From Chloroflexota bacterium (GTDB lineage: Bacteria; Chloroflexota; Dormibacteria; Dormibacterales; Dormibacteraceae): DNA of 32,737 bases. Below, piece by piece: positions 14,511-24,200 of this stretch (its first letter is position 1; every line of letters starts with the position of its first letter). A program made the position numbers and the translations under genes. The DNA lies in NCBI GenBank assembly GCA_005880855.1, contig VBGM01000049.1:1-32737 (forward strand), written 5' to 3'. The notes under the pieces were generated by a model. The model was not told the DNA's origin, ran no database searches, and saw only the letters and a program-made list of their open reading frames with translations.

Positions 14511-15679
14511 GCGGACTCGATGGCGGCCAGGTAGAGATCCGCGGTTGCGCCCACGTCGAAGATCTGCAGCAGCTCGGTGCGAGCTCTCCTGTACGCAGCC
14601 AGCTGGGCGTCGCGGTCCGCGATGAATCGCTGCATCGCCGCCGTGAGCGCGCCCGCGTCTGCGGGCGGAATCGGCGCGGCGAGGCCGTGGTGGCGGGCGA
14701 GCTCGCCCATGTCGCCGACGTCGGTGACCAGCATGGGCAACCCTGCCTGGAGCGCCTCGGAGAAGACGATGGGGATGCTCTCGTTTCGTGAGGGGACGAC
14801 CAGGCAGTCGCACGTTGCCATGTATGCGGCGATGACGGCGCCGGGCTGGCTGGAAAGAAACGAGATGCGATCTCCCTTCCCGGCCGCGTTTACACGGGCC
14901 TCGAGCATGGCCTGCATGCTGCCGCCGCCGCACATGACCAGGCTCGCGTCAGCTCCCGATTCGAGCAGCTCGAGCATCGCGTCCACGATCACGTCAGCGC
15001 CCTTCACTGCCTCGAGGCGACCGACGAAGAGGAAGTTGACGCCTCCTGTCGGCGGGTGCGGCAGCGGAGCGGCCGTTGGGAGCTTTCGTGTGGTCGGCAT
15101 GAAGGCGCAATCGCGGCCGCTGATGCGCTCGACCTCCTTGCCCAGCTCGATGCCGTCGGCGAAGCGGTGGTGTGCGTCGCGGAGCACGCGGCGCACGAGG
15201 CTGCCCACCAGGGGGCGGCGGGCCCACGTGTGGATGTCGGATCCCAGCGCCCAGACCGAGTAGGTGCGGGGCGGGCATGCGCGCCAGGCGAGGTAGCCGG
15301 CGGGCAACGCCCATAGCGCGAGTGTCGCGTCAATTCGTTCTTCCGCTATGAGCGCTCGCAGTGCGCGCTCGCCTGAGCGGAGGAGCGAGCCTATCAGCCT
15401 CAGGTCGTTGGGTGAGCGCAGGCTGAAGTCGACCAGCGGCTTGGAGCCCCCTGCCCATTGGAACCACCTGACCTGGTACTCCTCGCGCGCGTCTTTAATA
15501 CCGGCCTTGTCCGGGGTGAGCACAGTCACATGGCAGCCACGATCGCTGAGCGCTGTTGCAAAGCCCGGCACGAACGCGCCTGCGTAGTCGGAGCCGGTGG
15601 CGGGATAGGAGCTCGTGACGATCGCGATCCGCCGGGGGCCGGCTATCGGAGCTCCTTGTTGTATTCCATGTCGAACCAC
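14507..15679 (-). CDS. GT4-family glycosyltransferase with unusual start
   Basis: A GT-B-fold retaining glycosyltransferase. The N-terminal domain begins RRIAIVTSSYPATGSDYAGA, the usual GT4 opening. The C-terminal domain shows the donor-binding loop FLFVGRLEAVKGADVIVDAM and the E-x7-E motif ESIPIVFSE (E289/E297 when numbered from 15646). It transfers a nucleotide-sugar residue onto a lipid-linked acceptor in the cytosol. No ATG, GTG or TTG lies at the expected place. The nearest canonical start is GTG 15679, adding eleven odd residues inside the GT2 gene. An ATA at 15646-15644, five bases after AAGGAG and overlapping the GT2 stop as ATAG, would give the expected N-terminus and 379 residues. 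Coordinates use the GTG. Confidence 0.85.
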   Translation of the reverse strand: MVRHGIQQGAPIAGPRRIAIVTSSYPATGSDYAGAFVPGFATALSDRGCHVTVLTPDKAGIKDAREEYQVRWFQWAGGSKPLVDFSLRSPNDLRLIGSLLRSGERALRALIAEERIDATLALWALPAGYLAWRACPPRTYSVWALGSDIHTWARRPLVGSLVRRVLRDAHHRFADGIELGKEVERISGRDCAFMPTTRKLPTAAPLPHPPTGGVNFLFVGRLEAVKGADVIVDAMLELLESGADASLVMCGGGSMQAMLEARVNAAGKGDRISFLSSQPGAVIAAYMATCDCLVVPSRNESIPIVFSEALQAGLPMLVTDVGDMGELARHHGLAAPIPPADAGALTAAMQRFIADRDAQLAAYRRARTELLQIFDVGATADLYLAAIESA

Positions 15680-16593
15680 ATGGCGAAGAGCAGAAGCTGC
15701 AGGCCCGAGATTGTGAGCAGGGCGACGAGGACGACGGTGGCGATGGCGATGTCGCCGTGCGTGATCTTGGCGATCGTCTCCACCACCCCGAGGATGAATC
15801 CGATCAGCGTGAGGAGAAATCCCAACGCATAGAAGAAGACGAGGGGATGGAAGTCGCGGATGACGTACTTCTCGAACATGCGATAGAAGAAGCCGCGCAG
15901 CAGCAAAAAGGAGACGGTGGGTATCACCTTCCAGACTTTCATCGACGAGCGCTCGCCGATGCCGTAGCGCGGTGTGATGTGGACGTCGGCGACGCGGAAG
16001 TTGCGGACGTTGAGCCTCACCAGCATGTCGTTGGGGTACCCATATGAGGGATAGACGTCGTCGAGGTTGATCGCTCGGAGCGCGTCCGCGCTGATGGCGG
16101 TGTAGCCGGATTGCGTGTCGGCGACGTGCCAGTAGCCGGAGGCGATCTTGGTGAGCAGCGAAAGGAACGCATTGCCCAGGTAGCGGATTCTCGGCGTCTT
16201 CTCCCACGCGACGCCGCTGGTGAGCCGGTTGCCTTTGCTGTAGTCGGCCTTGCCGTCGGCGACGGGCTCGAGGATCTGGGGCAGCTCCTTGGGGTCCATC
16301 TGGCCGTCGCCGGCCATGACCGCCACGACCTCCATCTCCGCCTCCAGCGCCGCTTTGTAGCCGGTGGTGATGGCCTTGCCCACACCGCCACGGGTTTCGT
16401 GGCGGATGAGCTGGACGCGGTGGCCTCGGTGCCGGGCCCAGTGCTTGATGACCTGGGAGGTCTTGTCGGCGCTGCAGTCGTCGACCACGAAGATGCGGTC
16501 GACGAGCTCGGGCATGGTGGCCAGCACGCTTTCGATCTGCCGCTCCTCGTTGTAAGCCGGGACCACGACCCCAACCCGGCAGCCCTTGAACAC
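15643..16593 (-). CDS. GT2-family glycosyltransferase (DPM1/GtrB-like)
   Basis: A 316-residue GT-A-fold inverting glycosyltransferase. VGVVVPAYNEE opens the nucleotide-binding fold, D38-D39 in FVVDDCSAD bind the nucleotide-sugar, and AGDGQMDP (D96, D100) is the metal-binding block. Two C-terminal transmembrane helices, at about 240-265 and 278-305, fit dolichol/polyprenyl-phosphate sugar synthases. It likely loads a sugar onto undecaprenyl phosphate, supplying a donor for an outward-facing GT-C enzyme such as the DUF2142 protein encoded four genes on. The start is GTG 16593 without Shine-Dalgarno; TAGAAT lies nine bases upstream, suggesting a leaderless message. It is the first gene of the operon. 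Confidence 0.9.
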   Translation of the reverse strand: MFKGCRVGVVVPAYNEERQIESVLATMPELVDRIFVVDDCSADKTSQVIKHWARHRGHRVQLIRHETRGGVGKAITTGYKAALEAEMEVVAVMAGDGQMDPKELPQILEPVADGKADYSKGNRLTSGVAWEKTPRIRYLGNAFLSLLTKIASGYWHVADTQSGYTAISADALRAINLDDVYPSYGYPNDMLVRLNVRNFRVADVHITPRYGIGERSSMKVWKVIPTVSFLLLRGFFYRMFEKYVIRDFHPLVFFYALGFLLTLIGFILGVVETIAKITHGDIAIATVVLVALLTISGLQLLLFAMWFDMEYNKELR

Positions 16594-16602
16594 GGCCGGG
16601 CA

Positions 16603-16608
16603 ATTCTA
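16603..16608 (-). promoter_or_regulatory. Putative -10 of the glycan operon (leaderless)
   Basis: On the minus strand TAGAAT (5 of 6 to consensus) ends nine bases before the GTG of the GT2 gene, the same distance as at the perfect TATAAT before the gene at 27310. No Shine-Dalgarno intervenes. A -35 is not clear. Confidence 0.4.
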
Positions 16609-16638
16609 ATTGGCGGTACCGGGCATCGAACGGAATAA

Positions 16639-16662
16639 CCCGCGCGTGCTAGCACCAGCGGG
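16639..16662. promoter_or_regulatory. Imperfect palindrome between divergent genes
   Basis: CCCGC at 16639-16643 and GCGGG at 16658-16662 flank a perfect inner palindrome GTGCTAGCAC, separated by one mismatched dinucleotide on each side. It sits 46 bases upstream of the GT2 start and about 100 before the DUF559 gene. It could be an operator for either; no protein can be named. Confidence 0.35.
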
Positions 16663-16762
16663 CAACAAGTGGCTTTGAAACCCGCCGGGGCTGGCACTGA
16701 CGGGAATCGACGGCTTAACCAGCGAGCTTGTGGCGCATTCAGGGGTTCCGCATGCTCGAGCC

Positions 16763-17701
16763 ATGCCTCGGAAGCCGGTGATACCCGTGCAGCTGACCTC
16801 CGGCCCGTTCACTCTCGCTGACGCTCGGCGGGCCGGGCTGGATAGATGGCATCTTGAAGGCGCGAGCTGGCGTCGCTCTGGACCGAGCACCTATGTCTGG
16901 GTCGGGCTCACCGAATCGCCAACTTTGAGGCTCAAGGCGGCTTGCCTGCGCTTGCCAGCCGTCGCAGCTTTCTCGGGGCGAACCGCCGCATGGCTGCATG
17001 GGATCGATATCGAGCCATGCGATCCGATCGAGGTGACCATTCCGAAAGGATCGGGTGCATCGGCGCTGTCCGGTCTGGTGGTCAGGCGTGCCGCTCTCCC
17101 AGAGAGTGACATCGCCCTGGTGCGTAGCTTGAGAGCCACCTCGATCAATCGCACGCTGCGAGACCTTTGCAGTCGCCTGAGCCTCACTGAAGCGGTGGTG
17201 GTCGTGGACGCGGCTCTGCATTCTCAGGTCGCTGACCCCACCGCGCTTGAGACGTATGCCAGCGCACGATCGCACCGCGGCGGGGTGGTCAACCTCAGGC
17301 GAGCCACCCACCTAGCCGAGCCCCTCGCGGAGTCACCGATGGAGTCCCGACTGCGGATGTTGTTGGTCCTAGGCGGTCTGCCTCGGCCTCAGGCGCAGGT
17401 ATCCCTTCTCGATCGCCGGGGTCGGTTTCTCGCGCGGCCGGACCTCTATTACCCGGACCATCGCCTGGCTCTCGAATATGACGGCGGCAATCATCGCGAC
17501 CGCCTGGTGGAAGACAACCGCCGCCAGAACCTGCTCATCAGCGCTGGGTACCGACTGTTGCGTTTTACCGCAGGTGACATCCACTCACGTCCAGAGATCG
17601 TCGAGGCGCAGGTCCGGGCGGCGCTCGGAATGTCCCGGGGAGGCGTCCGGCGCGCTGCCAGACGCCTCCTTGGGCTTCAGTTGACGGCTACGTCGTCGTA
17701 G
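16763..17701 (+). CDS. DUF559-domain protein with AbiEi-like N-terminal winged helix
   Basis: A 312-residue protein. The N-terminus (FTLADARRAGLDRWHLEGAS, then WRRSGPSTYVW) resembles the winged helix of AbiEi-type antitoxins. The C-terminal domain (about 195-290) is DUF559, a restriction-endonuclease-like fold related to Vsr: acidic residues in PMESRLRMLL, RPDLYYPDHRLALEYDG (E238, D240) and a final RLLRFTAGDI. Such two-part proteins are common as single genes in actinobacteria and Chloroflexota. A nuclease or regulator role is suspected but not shown. ATG 16763 was chosen; a GTG at 16730 is in frame. The 3' end overlaps the convergent secreted-protein gene by 25 bases. Confidence 0.75.
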   Translation: MPRKPVIPVQLTSGPFTLADARRAGLDRWHLEGASWRRSGPSTYVWVGLTESPTLRLKAACLRLPAVAAFSGRTAAWLHGIDIEPCDPIEVTIPKGSGASALSGLVVRRAALPESDIALVRSLRATSINRTLRDLCSRLSLTEAVVVVDAALHSQVADPTALETYASARSHRGGVVNLRRATHLAEPLAESPMESRLRMLLVLGGLPRPQAQVSLLDRRGRFLARPDLYYPDHRLALEYDGGNHRDRLVEDNRRQNLLISAGYRLLRFTAGDIHSRPEIVEAQVRAALGMSRGGVRRAARRLLGLQLTATSS

Positions 17702-20700
17702 AGCGTGTAGGTCGGGTCGGGCGGTGTCGTGTAGTTGTCATCGCGATCGATCAGGGTGAGGGTGTAGGAGTGGCCGCCGGTCAGGCCGACCGTCACCTGG
17801 ACCCACGTGCCGTTGTTGGTGCAGGTCCTGGCCAGCACGGTCGCGGTTGTGTTCGCGGTGTTGTCCTTGAGCGTCGCCGTCGCCCAGTCGTAGCGGACGC
17901 TGTCGGTGCATACGACCCGGTACCAGAACGTGAGGGTGTGGCCTGTGCCGCTCGGGGCGACAAAGGTCTGCGCGACGGAGCTATTGCCGTTGAACGGGCT
18001 GGCGCTACCGACCTGCACGGAGTATGTCCCGCTGTGTGACGACGTACTGATGGAGGTGGCGCCGGATGAAGTCCAGCCGCTGAGATCGCCCGTTTCGAAC
18101 CCGCCGTTGACGATCACGCTGGCCGGCCTCTGGTTGACGACGAGTGTCACGGAAGTGGAGTGGCTGAGGCTGCCGCTGGTGCCGGTGATGGTGATCGGGA
18201 ACGATCCGATTGTCGCGGTGGTGGTCGTGGTGACGGTCAGCGTCGAGGTGCCGCCGCCGTTGACAGATGCGGGGTTGAACGAGCCCGATACGCCGGAGCC
18301 GAAGCCGGCAGCGCTCAAAGCGACCGACCCCGTGAATCCGTTCAACGCGGTCACGGTCACTGTGTAGCTGGTGCTGTTGCCCTGGTTTACGCTCTGGCCG
18401 GCCGGGCTGGCCGCGGTGCTGAAGTCAGGCGGCGGGCTGACGACCAGGGTCACGTTCGCGTTGTGGCTGAGGCTTCCGCTGGCGCCATTGATGGTGATCG
18501 GGAACGATCCCGTTGTCGCCGTGCTCGTGGTTGTCACCGTGAGCGTCGAGGACCCGCTGCCCGTCACGGACGCCGGGCTGAAAGATCCGCCGGCGGCCGC
18601 GCCGAAGCCAGACGCGCTCAGGCTGACGTCCCCCGCAAAGCCGTTCTGCGCGGTGACCGTCACCGCGTAAGTGGTGCTGCCGCCCTGCGCGATCGTGCGG
18701 CTGGCCGGACCGGCCGAGATGGTGAAGTCAGGCGTCGGCGGCGCCGCCAGCGCGACGTCGTCGAAGAGCGTGTAGGTCGGATCCGACGGGTAGTTGTCGT
18801 CATGGCTGAGCAGCGTCAGCGTGTATGAGTGGCCCGCGGTGATCGAGGCCGGGCTGGTCTGGACCCACGCACCGGTGTTCGTGCACGTGTTTGCGAGCAG
18901 CGTTGTGCTGGTGCTCGCTGTGTTGTCGGCCAGCCTGGCCGACGCCCAGTCGTAGGTGATGGTGTCCGGGCAGACAATCTTGTACCAGAGGGTCAGGGGT
19001 CCGGATGGGTTGGGAGCTGTGAACGTCTGCACGATTGTGCTGTCGCCTGTGGTCGGCGAGCTGCCTCCCACCATCGCGGCGTACGTGCCAGAGTGCGAGG
19101 CGGTGGTGATCGAGGTTGTGCCGGCTCTGGTCCACCCCGTGTAGTCCCCGGTCTCGAATCCGCCGTTGGTGATTCCTGCCGGCCCGATCACGATGAGTGT
19201 CACCGTCGTGGCATGCGTCGTCGAACCCGTGCCGGTGAGGGTGATGGTGTTGGTGCCCGCCGGCGTGCTGGTCGCGGTCGTGATCGACAGGGTCGACGAC
19301 CCGCCGCTTGTCACCGATGTCGGGTTGAACGTGGCCGCGGCGCCCGAGGGCAGGCCGGAAGCGCTCAGCGCCACCGTTTGCGGCGTGCCCGCGGTAGTCG
19401 CGGTCGACACAGTGTACGAGGCGCCGGTGCCCTGGTTGACGGACTGGCTCGGCGTTGAGGCCGAGATCGAGAAGTCGTTGGTGGGTGGCGGCGCTCCGCA
19501 GTTCGGGAACTTGAAGGTGGCGATGCGCGTCTTCCAGTTGAAGGTCCCGTTGCTCGGGATGTACTCCGTGGCGAACCAGAACGTGCATCCGTCGACCGGG
19601 TCGACGGCCATCGCGCTGTAGTCACCCCACCGGCTCAAGTTCGTGGTCTGCGATCCACCACCGTCGAGAACCGTGGCTTCGCCCTGCGACATCGTGCCCG
19701 CGGGGTCGCCCGGGAGGCGCCCGGTGTAGTGAATGCCGGGATGTGTGGAACTGCTGCTGATGCTGAACCCGAGGCCCATGTCGCCGGACACGTCCTGCGC
19801 GATGCTGCCCATCCAGCGATAGCTGGAATCAGGGGCGTACGTGCCCTGCTGGAAGATGCTCAGGCTGTTGCCCGTTCCGGTCCGCAGCTCATACCAGCGG
19901 ATGCCCACCGAGGAGCCCGCGGTGACGCTGCGGTTGACGACCAGCGCTTCGTGGTCGCCGAAGTTGCGGTACGCGAGGCGATACATGATGCGGTCGCCGA
20001 GCGTGTCGAGCTGCTGGTTGGTGCCGGACTGCGGGACGCACGTGCCGCCAGTTCCGCCGCAGGGTTGAGTGAAAGCAGCGGTTGCGAGGTTTGCGGGCCC
20101 GGTGAGCGTGGTGTTGGCCGGCGTCGTGAAGTCCACATGGAACTGCCAGTACGCGAGCTGGTTGCCCGACGCGCCGTCAGCAACGATGTAATTGGGAGAG
20201 CCGGCCGGGGGCAGGCGCGATCCGTCGACGTCGGACGGCAGCAGTCCGCCGAAGTTCGTGCCGACGCTGAAGCATTGCTGGGTCGCCGCTTGGCCGGCCA
20301 GCATGCTCGCCCGGTCGTAAGCGCAGGCCTGGCCGCCAGTGAAGGTGTTGCCGTTAAAAAGGTTGAAGGTGATGTAGTACGCGTCGGGCCAGATCGACAT
20401 CTTCGGATAGTCGGGGAAGTTCGAGTACTGGAAGGAGTAGCGGTTGTAGGCGCCGGTCGGATCACTCGTTTGAGAGACCGCGACGCACTGCAGGTATGGC
20501 GTCGTCGTCACCGAGAACTGGCTGATGACCCAGCGGTCGGCGATCGAGTCGTACTTGGCGATCGGGTCGCCGTCGTTGTTGGTCTGGCAGCCGCCGCCAA
20601 AACCGCTCCACAGGGTGTTGATGGTCACCGGGCCGTAGAGAACGCTCCCGGACTTGTTGAAGATCGCAAAGTCGGTGTTGACGATCTCCACCACGTGGTT

Positions 20701-21108
20701 CGGCCCGACTGCGAGGTTGGTATCGGGTGGCGCGGCGTTGACGGTGAATGTTCCCTGCGGTCCGCTGAACCCGTTGCCGACGCCGTCGAACGAAAGCGTG
20801 GTCGCGGGTATGGTCAGGGATGTGGTGGACGAAGGGGTGCCGGGCGTGGCGCTGTTACCGGATCCCGGCCTGCGGAAGGGTTTGGGCTTGTGGGCCTCGT
20901 GCTTACCCTGCTTGTCCTGGGTCTCGATGATCTCGCTAAGGCGGGGGGACACGTCCATGTGGACCGCGGGCGAGACCACTGGGTTGGTCTGTACCGGTGG
21001 CGTTGGCGGGCTCGCGGCCTGGGCCGCGACCGCGGGCACCATGAGTAAAAGAAGCGTGGTCGCGGCGAGCAGCGCGAAAACGTAACGGCAGATGCGAGAC
21101 CCTATCAA
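17677..21108 (-). CDS. Large secreted multidomain protein (propeller-like, Ig-like and FETGD modules)
   Basis: A 1143-residue exported protein. A signal peptide (CRYVFALLAATTLLLLMVPA) ends near AQA-AS. Residues about 100-540 form a propeller-like region with blocks such as PPDTNLAVGPNHVVEIVNTD and CQTNNDGDPIAKYDSIADRW. Then come an Ig-like domain (544-640, opening DFSISAST), a galactose-binding-like module opening NGGFETGDYTGW (645-790), two more Ig-like domains (794-890 and 895-985) and a second NGGFETGDLSGW module (998-1143). No sortase motif, C-terminal helix or lipobox is visible, so it is released or held non-covalently. An adhesive or glycan-binding role is inference. The start is TTG 21108 after AGGAAGG. 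The gene follows the larger relative by 96 bases on the same strand. Confidence 0.82.
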   Translation of the reverse strand: MIGSRICRYVFALLAATTLLLLMVPAVAAQAASPPTPPVQTNPVVSPAVHMDVSPRLSEIIETQDKQGKHEAHKPKPFRRPGSGNSATPGTPSSTTSLTIPATTLSFDGVGNGFSGPQGTFTVNAAPPDTNLAVGPNHVVEIVNTDFAIFNKSGSVLYGPVTINTLWSGFGGGCQTNNDGDPIAKYDSIADRWVISQFSVTTTPYLQCVAVSQTSDPTGAYNRYSFQYSNFPDYPKMSIWPDAYYITFNLFNGNTFTGGQACAYDRASMLAGQAATQQCFSVGTNFGGLLPSDVDGSRLPPAGSPNYIVADGASGNQLAYWQFHVDFTTPANTTLTGPANLATAAFTQPCGGTGGTCVPQSGTNQQLDTLGDRIMYRLAYRNFGDHEALVVNRSVTAGSSVGIRWYELRTGTGNSLSIFQQGTYAPDSSYRWMGSIAQDVSGDMGLGFSISSSSTHPGIHYTGRLPGDPAGTMSQGEATVLDGGGSQTTNLSRWGDYSAMAVDPVDGCTFWFATEYIPSNGTFNWKTRIATFKFPNCGAPPPTNDFSISASTPSQSVNQGTGASYTVSTATTAGTPQTVALSASGLPSGAAATFNPTSVTSGGSSTLSITTATSTPAGTNTITLTGTGSTTHATTVTLIVIGPAGITNGGFETGDYTGWTRAGTTSITTASHSGTYAAMVGGSSPTTGDSTIVQTFTAPNPSGPLTLWYKIVCPDTITYDWASARLADNTASTSTTLLANTCTNTGAWVQTSPASITAGHSYTLTLLSHDDNYPSDPTYTLFDDVALAAPPTPDFTISAGPASRTIAQGGSTTYAVTVTAQNGFAGDVSLSASGFGAAAGGSFSPASVTGSGSSTLTVTTTSTATTGSFPITINGASGSLSHNANVTLVVSPPPDFSTAASPAGQSVNQGNSTSYTVTVTALNGFTGSVALSAAGFGSGVSGSFNPASVNGGGTSTLTVTTTTTATIGSFPITITGTSGSLSHSTSVTLVVNQRPASVIVNGGFETGDLSGWTSSGATSISTSSHSGTYSVQVGSASPFNGNSSVAQTFVAPSGTGHTLTFWYRVVCTDSVRYDWATATLKDNTANTTATVLARTCTNNGTWVQVTVGLTGGHSYTLTLIDRDDNYTTPPDPTYTLYDDVAVN

Positions 21109-21204
21109 TTCCTTCCTCTCCCTGTGTCGCTTCCTCGACGAAGCCGGCCAACCCTACACCACGAGGAGGGGGTTGGCAACGGGCTAAGTGGTGGCCAAAT
21201 AGTG

Positions 21205-24200
21205 TCAGCGAAGGGTGTAGGGCACGTCGATATAGGCGTCGTAGGGATCTTCGTTTGCGCCCGCGTTGCGAACGAGGACCTCGATCACGTAGTCGCCGGC
21301 TGTTGCCGGTGGCGTCCAGGTGAAGGTGTTGGACGCGCCCCATGGCTGCACTATCGTCCACACGCCGGACGCCGACCGGACCTGGAACTCGTACTCAGGC
21401 GTTCCGCTGCAGGTGACGGTTGCCGTCCAGTGCACGGTCGTTCCCGCGAGCTGCGGGCTCGCCAGGTCCGGTGTCAGCGCGGGCGCACCGCATCCGCTGA
21501 GCGTGAAGGGCAGGTCGTAGTAAGCAACCCATGCGGCGGTCGAGCCAACCGGCCGGATGTCGACCTCGAACGTGTAGCCGCCGGCTCGGTAGTCGGCGTT
21601 CCAGAGCGCTGTGTTGTTGGTGCTGTAGCCGCTGCCGATGGTGTGCCAGCCTGTGCCCGGGTCCTTGTACAGGAACCAGAACTCAGTGCCGCCACCGCAC
21701 TGCCCGGTCGCGGTCAGCTGGATCGGTCCCGCGCCGGACGCGTAAGGCGAAGGGGCACTGGTCGTGAGGGTGGGCGTAGTGCATGAGGTGAGGCTGTAAG
21801 CCACGTCGGTGTAGGCGTCGAACGGATCTTCACTGGCGCCTACGTTGCGGACGTCGACCTCGACCACGTAAGCGCCGTCTATCGCCGGCGAGCTCCACGT
21901 AAAGGTGCTGGACGCTCCCCACGCCTGCGCGATGCTCCACACACCCGACGCGGAACGGACCTGGAATTCGTACTGCGGCACCCCACTGCAGGTCACGCTC
22001 GCCGTCCAGTGCACGGTGGCGCCCGGGGACTGCGGGCTGGGCACGTCGGGCGTCAGCGCCGGCGCCCCGCATCCGCTGAGCGTGAAGGGAAGGTCGTAGT
22101 ACGCGACCCAGGCCGCGGTCGAGCCGACCGGCCGTGTGTCGACCTCGAACGTGTAGCCGCCGGCCCGGTAGTCGGCGTTCCAGATCGCCGTGTTGCTCGT
22201 GCTGTAGCCGCTGCCGATGGTGTGCCAGCCGGTGCTCGGGTCCTTGTAGAGGAACCAGAACTCGGTGCCGCCACCGCACTGCCCGGAGGCGGTGAGCTGG
22301 ATCGGCCCGGAGCCGGACGGATAAGGCGAGGGGGCGCTGGTCGTCAGCGTCGGCGTGCTGCAAGAGGCCAGGCTATAAGCGACGTCGGTGTAATTGTCGA
22401 ACGGATCCTCATTCGCGCCCGTGTTACGGACGTCGACCTCGACCATGTAGGAGCCGTCGGTTGCCGGTGAGCTCCAGGTGAAAGTGTTCGACGCCCCCCA
22501 CGCCTGCGGGATGCTCCACACACCCGACGCCGAGCGGACCTGGAACTCGTACTGCGGCACCCCGCTGCAACTGACGCTCGCCGTCCAGTGCACCGTGGTT
22601 CCGGGCGACTGCGGGCTCGGCGCGTCTGGGTTCAGCGTCGGCGCCCCGCATCCGCTGAGCGTGAAGGCAAGGTCGAAGTAAGCAACCCAGGCGGCGGTCG
22701 AGCCGACGGGCCGGATGTCGACCTCGAACGTGTAGCCGCCCGCCCGGTAGTCGGCATTCCAGAGCGCCGTGTTGCTCGTGCTGTAACCGCTGCCGATGGT
22801 GTGCCAGCCGGTGCCCGGGTCCTTGTACAGGAACCAGAACTCGGTCCCCCCGCCGCACTGACCCGTCGCAGTCAGCTGGATCGGTCCCGAGCCAGAGGCA
22901 TAGGGTGATGCCGCGCTGGTCGTGAGCGTGGGCGTTTTGCACGAGGCGAGGTTGTAGGCCACGTCGGTGTAGCTGTCCCAGGGGTCTTCATTCGCGCCCG
23001 CGTTGCGAACATCGACCTCGACCATGTAAGCGCCGTCTATCGCCGGCGAGCTCCACGTAAAGGTGCTGGACGCTCCCCACGCCTGCGCGATGCTCCACAC
23101 ACCCGACGCGGAACGGACCTGGAACTCGTACTGCGGCACCCCACTGCAGGTCACGCTCGCCGTCCAGTGCACGGTGGCGCCCGGAGACTGCGGGCTGGGC
23201 ACGTCGGGCGTCAGCGCCGGCGCCCCGCATCCGCTGAGCGTGAAGGGAAGGTCGTAGTACGCGACCCAGGCCGCGGTCGAGCCGACCGGACGTGTGTCGA
23301 CCTCGAACGTGTAGCCGCCGGCCCGGTAGTCGGCGTTCCAGATCGCCGTGTTGCTCGTGCTGTAGCCGCTGCCGATGGTGTGCCAGCCGGTGCTCGGGTC
23401 CTTGTAGAGGAACCAGAACTCGGTGCCACCACCGCACTGCCCGGAGGCGGTGAGCTGGACCGGCCCGGAGCCGGACGGATAAGGCGAGGGGGCGCTAGTG
23501 GTCAGCGTCGGCGTGTTGCAGCTGCCGACCACGACCAGGGTCACCGTGGCGGCGTGGCTAAGGCTGCCGCTGACGCCGTTGATGGTCACGACATAGGTTC
23601 CGAACGGTGTCGAGGCGCTCGTCGTGATCGACATCGTGGAGGTGGCGGTGGCCGGGTTCGGGCTGAATGTCGCGGCTGCGCCGCTCGGCAGCCCACTGGC
23701 GCTGAGCGTCACCGAGCCCGCGAATCCCGCGGTTGGCGCGACGTTGACGGTGTAGGCGACGCCCTGGCCCTGGGTGACCGACTGACTGGACGGACTGGCA
23801 GACAGCGAGTAGTCGGGTGTGGGCGCGGGCTGGACGACAAGCGTCACGTTGATGGTATGAGTGAGGGTGCCGCTGGTCCCTGTGATGCTCAGGGTGTAAG
23901 TCCCCGTTGGCGTCGTGGCGCTTGTAGAGACAAACATCGCGGAGCTACCCGAGGTCGGGTTGGGGCTGAACGTGGCGCTCGCGCCGCTCGGCACGCCACC
24001 GGCGCTGAGCGTCACGCTGCCGGCGAAACCGGCGATGGGCGTGACGCTGAGGTTGTAGCCGGCGCCGTTGCCCTGAGTCACCGTCTGGCTGGGCGGGCTG
24101 GCCGAGAGCGAGAAGTCAGGTGCCTGCTGCACGACCAGGGTCACGCTCGTGGTGTGGCTAAGGCTGCCACTGATCCCGGTGATGGTGATGGTGTAAGTCC

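Noticed and set aside
16612-16690. A stretch before the GT2 gene that looks like a degenerate minus-strand tRNA (TGGCGGTACCG...ATCGAACGG)
   Set aside because: No consistent cloverleaf can be drawn: the acceptor and T stems do not pair and no anticodon arm lies at the right distance. Only the palindrome was kept.
16730-17701. The DUF559/AbiEi-like gene considered as half of an AbiE-type toxin-antitoxin pair
   Set aside because: No AbiEii-like nucleotidyltransferase lies beside it; the gene stands alone between divergent and convergent neighbours.
19729-21048. A 439-codon + strand frame opposite the 1143-residue secreted protein
   Set aside because: The minus frame has a signal peptide and repeated domains; the + frame is rich in Arg, Val and Gly with no fold-like pattern, as expected of an antisense shadow.
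21208-23520. Regularly spaced repeats considered as a CRISPR array
   Set aside because: The period is 579 bases, the units are coding and in frame, and there are no short repeats with unique spacers.
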